In this document: positions 4,904 to 6,374 of the stretch, piece after piece | Position numbering within the stretch: position 1 is the stretch's first letter | How the letters are laid out: each line of letters begins with the position of its first letter | NCBI GenBank assembly: GCA_934394595.1 | Contig: CAKRRX010000144.1 | Span: forward strand, 1-6,374 | DNA: 6,374 nt | Direction: 5' to 3' | Source: an uncultured Blautia sp. | Lineage (GTDB): Bacteria > Bacillota > Clostridia > Lachnospirales > Lachnospiraceae | Translations under genes and position numbers: made by a program | Notes under the pieces: generated by a model | Databases searched by the model: none | What the model saw: only the letters and a program-made list of their open reading frames with translations | What the model was told of the DNA's origin: nothing

Positions 4904-6374
4904 TTACTTGTTTGTAATCACAGAAGCAACTGCTTTCTTCCATCCTGCATACTTCTGCTCACGTTTTTTCACTTCCATGTCCGGTTTATAGGACACGCGG
5001 TTTAATTTTCCAAAAATACTTTCATCCCAGACGCCAAGCTGCAAGCCTGCCGCATAAGCTGGTCCGATAGCGGAAAGCTCCTCGGAATCCGGAACCAGTA
5101 CTCCGGCATCTGCAATATTGCTCTGGAATTGCATCAGATAGTCGTTTCGGGTCGGACCGCCATCTACGCGAAGCTCCTTCACCGGAACACCAGCATCCTC
5201 AGACATAGCCTGTACAACATCTGTAATCTGATAGGCAATACATTCAAGTGCAGCTCTTACAAACTCAGCCTTGCGGGTAGTACGGCTCATGCCTACAACA
5301 GAAGCTCTCGCCTCGCTGTCCCAGTAAGGAGCGCCAAGACCACTGAATGCAGGAACCAGATACAGACTGTCCTCCTGAATGGCTTTTTTTGCCAGTTTAC
5401 CGGTTTCTCCAGGAGAAGAAATGATCTGAAGATCGTCCTTCAGCCAGGTAATCACAGCGCCTGTATAGTTCAGATTGCCTTCCAGCACATAGTTAACCTT
5501 GCCGTCGATTTTCCATGCAAGAGAAGTCACAACCCCATGGGTACTGAGAATTGGCTTCTCACCAATATTCATCATAATAGAAGAACCGGTTCCATAAGTG
5601 GATTTGATCATACCAGGCTGCAGGCATCCCTGACCAAAAAGAGAGCCGTGGGAATCTCCAAGTACGCCATGGAGCGGGATTTTATGAGGAAGAAGTCCCT
5701 CGAAATCCGTCTCGCCGAAGCAGGCATCGGAATCTGTAACCTCTGCCATATTTGCCGGGTCAATGCCAAATAACCCGCAGATTTCCTCATCCCATTTCAG
5801 GTCAAAAATATTGAAAAGCTGCGTTCTGGAAGCATTGGAATAATCGGTTCTGTATTCTTTGCCTCCTGTCAGCTTGTAAACCAGCCAGCTGTCAATAGTA
5901 CCATGGCAGATTTCATGACGCTCTGCTGCCTCTTTTGCACCCTCTTCATTTTCCAGAAGCCATGCGATCTTGGACGCCGGGAAATATGGAGAAAGATTCA
6001 TTCCGGTTTTCTGGCGGATCATTTCTGCTGCGCCGGCCCTTTCCACACGTGCACAAATATCTACTGCGCGGGCACACTGCCATACAACTGCATTTCCGTA
6101 AGGCTTACCGGTGACGCGGTTCCAGGCAAGTGAAGTTTCACGCTGGTTGCTGATTCCCAGACCAACCACATATTCCTTCTCTACCCCCTCCAGAAGCTCT
6201 TTCACAACCTCCAGAACATTGCTGTAAATCTCCTCAGGATCATGGGAAACCCAGCCCTTTTCATTGATAATCTGCTTGTGTGGACGGTCAGTCCGGCGCA
6301 TAATGCTTCCTGTCTCATCGAAAAGGAGCGCCTTGGTACCCTGGGTACTCTGATCTATACTGATAATATATTTT
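4904..6374 (-). CDS. Glycerol-kinase-like FGGY carbohydrate kinase, 5' end cut by window edge
   Basis: Cytosolic ATP-dependent kinase of a polyol or ketose. 489 residues are visible, close to full length; the reading frame runs through the internal ATG at 6301 to the edge, beginning KYIISIDQSTQGTKALLFD. The codon before the first full one ends in A, so it is not ATG and a few residues are missing. Numbered from the first visible residue: phosphate loop D7-K14, NQRET (76-80), VWQ (97-99), SPYF (128-131), DYSNASRTQLFNI (177-189), GDSHGS (239-244), STYGTG (258-263), PAFSGLGAPYWD (341-352) and VDGGPTRNDYLMQFQ (403-417). These follow E. coli GlpK closely. GlpK glycerol contacts Arg83, Glu84, Trp103, Tyr135 and Asp245 correspond to R78, E79, W98, Y130 and D240 without gaps, but Gln246 is S241 and Phe270 is S265. 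The phosphate loop DQGTT is DQSTQ. Glycerol may not be the substrate. It probably ends an upstream transcript; 442 bases separate it from the next gene. Confidence 0.88.
   Translation of the reverse strand, partial: KYIISIDQSTQGTKALLFDETGSIMRRTDRPHKQIINEKGWVSHDPEEIYSNVLEVVKELLEGVEKEYVVGLGISNQRETSLAWNRVTGKPYGNAVVWQCARAVDICARVERAGAAEMIRQKTGMNLSPYFPASKIAWLLENEEGAKEAAERHEICHGTIDSWLVYKLTGGKEYRTDYSNASRTQLFNIFDLKWDEEICGLFGIDPANMAEVTDSDACFGETDFEGLLPHKIPLHGVLGDSHGSLFGQGCLQPGMIKSTYGTGSSIMMNIGEKPILSTHGVVTSLAWKIDGKVNYVLEGNLNYTGAVITWLKDDLQIISSPGETGKLAKKAIQEDSLYLVPAFSGLGAPYWDSEARASVVGMSRTTRKAEFVRAALECIAYQITDVVQAMSEDAGVPVKELRVDGGPTRNDYLMQFQSNIADAGVLVPDSEELSAIGPAYAAGLQLGVWDESIFGKLNRVSYKPDMEVKKREQKYAGWKKAVASVITNK

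Noticed and set aside
4713..4943. 76-codon minus-strand open frame across the end of the FGGY kinase and the palindrome
   Set aside because: It overlaps the kinase C-terminus in another frame and is made largely from the inverted repeats; it has a Cys/Arg-rich composition with no recognisable domain.

Overview
The window holds four protein-coding genes, all on the minus strand, so transcription runs from high to low coordinates. The source is probably a gut-type Firmicute of the Lachnospiraceae/Clostridia kind. That rests on protein flavour, strong AGAAGGAG-type ribosome binding sites and moderate GC, and it is an inference, not a database result.

In order of transcription: (1) 6374-4904, a glycerol-kinase-like FGGY kinase whose first few codons lie beyond the right edge. 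(2) 4903-4462, a 442-base gap. Its kinase-proximal half carries an elaborate set of inverted repeats: a 108-base three-tier palindrome at 4740-4847 and two smaller hairpins. The other half carries a good sigma-A promoter, a cre-like site between and over the promoter boxes, a 9-base direct repeat just upstream of -35, and a leader of roughly 175 bases. (3) 4461-3796, an Asp/Glu/hydantoin racemase superfamily protein that keeps the first catalytic cysteine region but lacks the second cysteine. (4) 3685-1724, a cytoplasmic DUF1680/GH127-like glycoside hydrolase with intact zinc-site residues but glutamine at the canonical acid/base glutamate position. (5) 1534-59, a four-carbon acid sugar kinase (DUF1537 family), with a possible upstream GTG start at 1585.

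The racemase-family gene, the hydrolase and the acid-sugar kinase look like one transcript starting near 4640. The FGGY kinase seems to end an upstream transcript, separated by the large palindrome. Together they suggest intracellular breakdown of an imported glycoside, with a polyol/ketose kinase and a sugar-acid kinase feeding products into central metabolism. No transporter, dehydrogenase, aldolase or regulator is in the window, so the substrate cannot be named.

Three of the four enzymes depart from the textbook active site of their best-known relative (GH127 Glu to Gln, racemase second Cys missing, glycerol kinase Gln246 and Phe270 both to Ser). The locus may therefore act on a substrate different from the family names. 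The other notable element is the palindromic structure at 4740-4890, which may be a dispersed repeat or a structured RNA. No tRNA, rRNA, CRISPR array, transposase or phage gene was seen.
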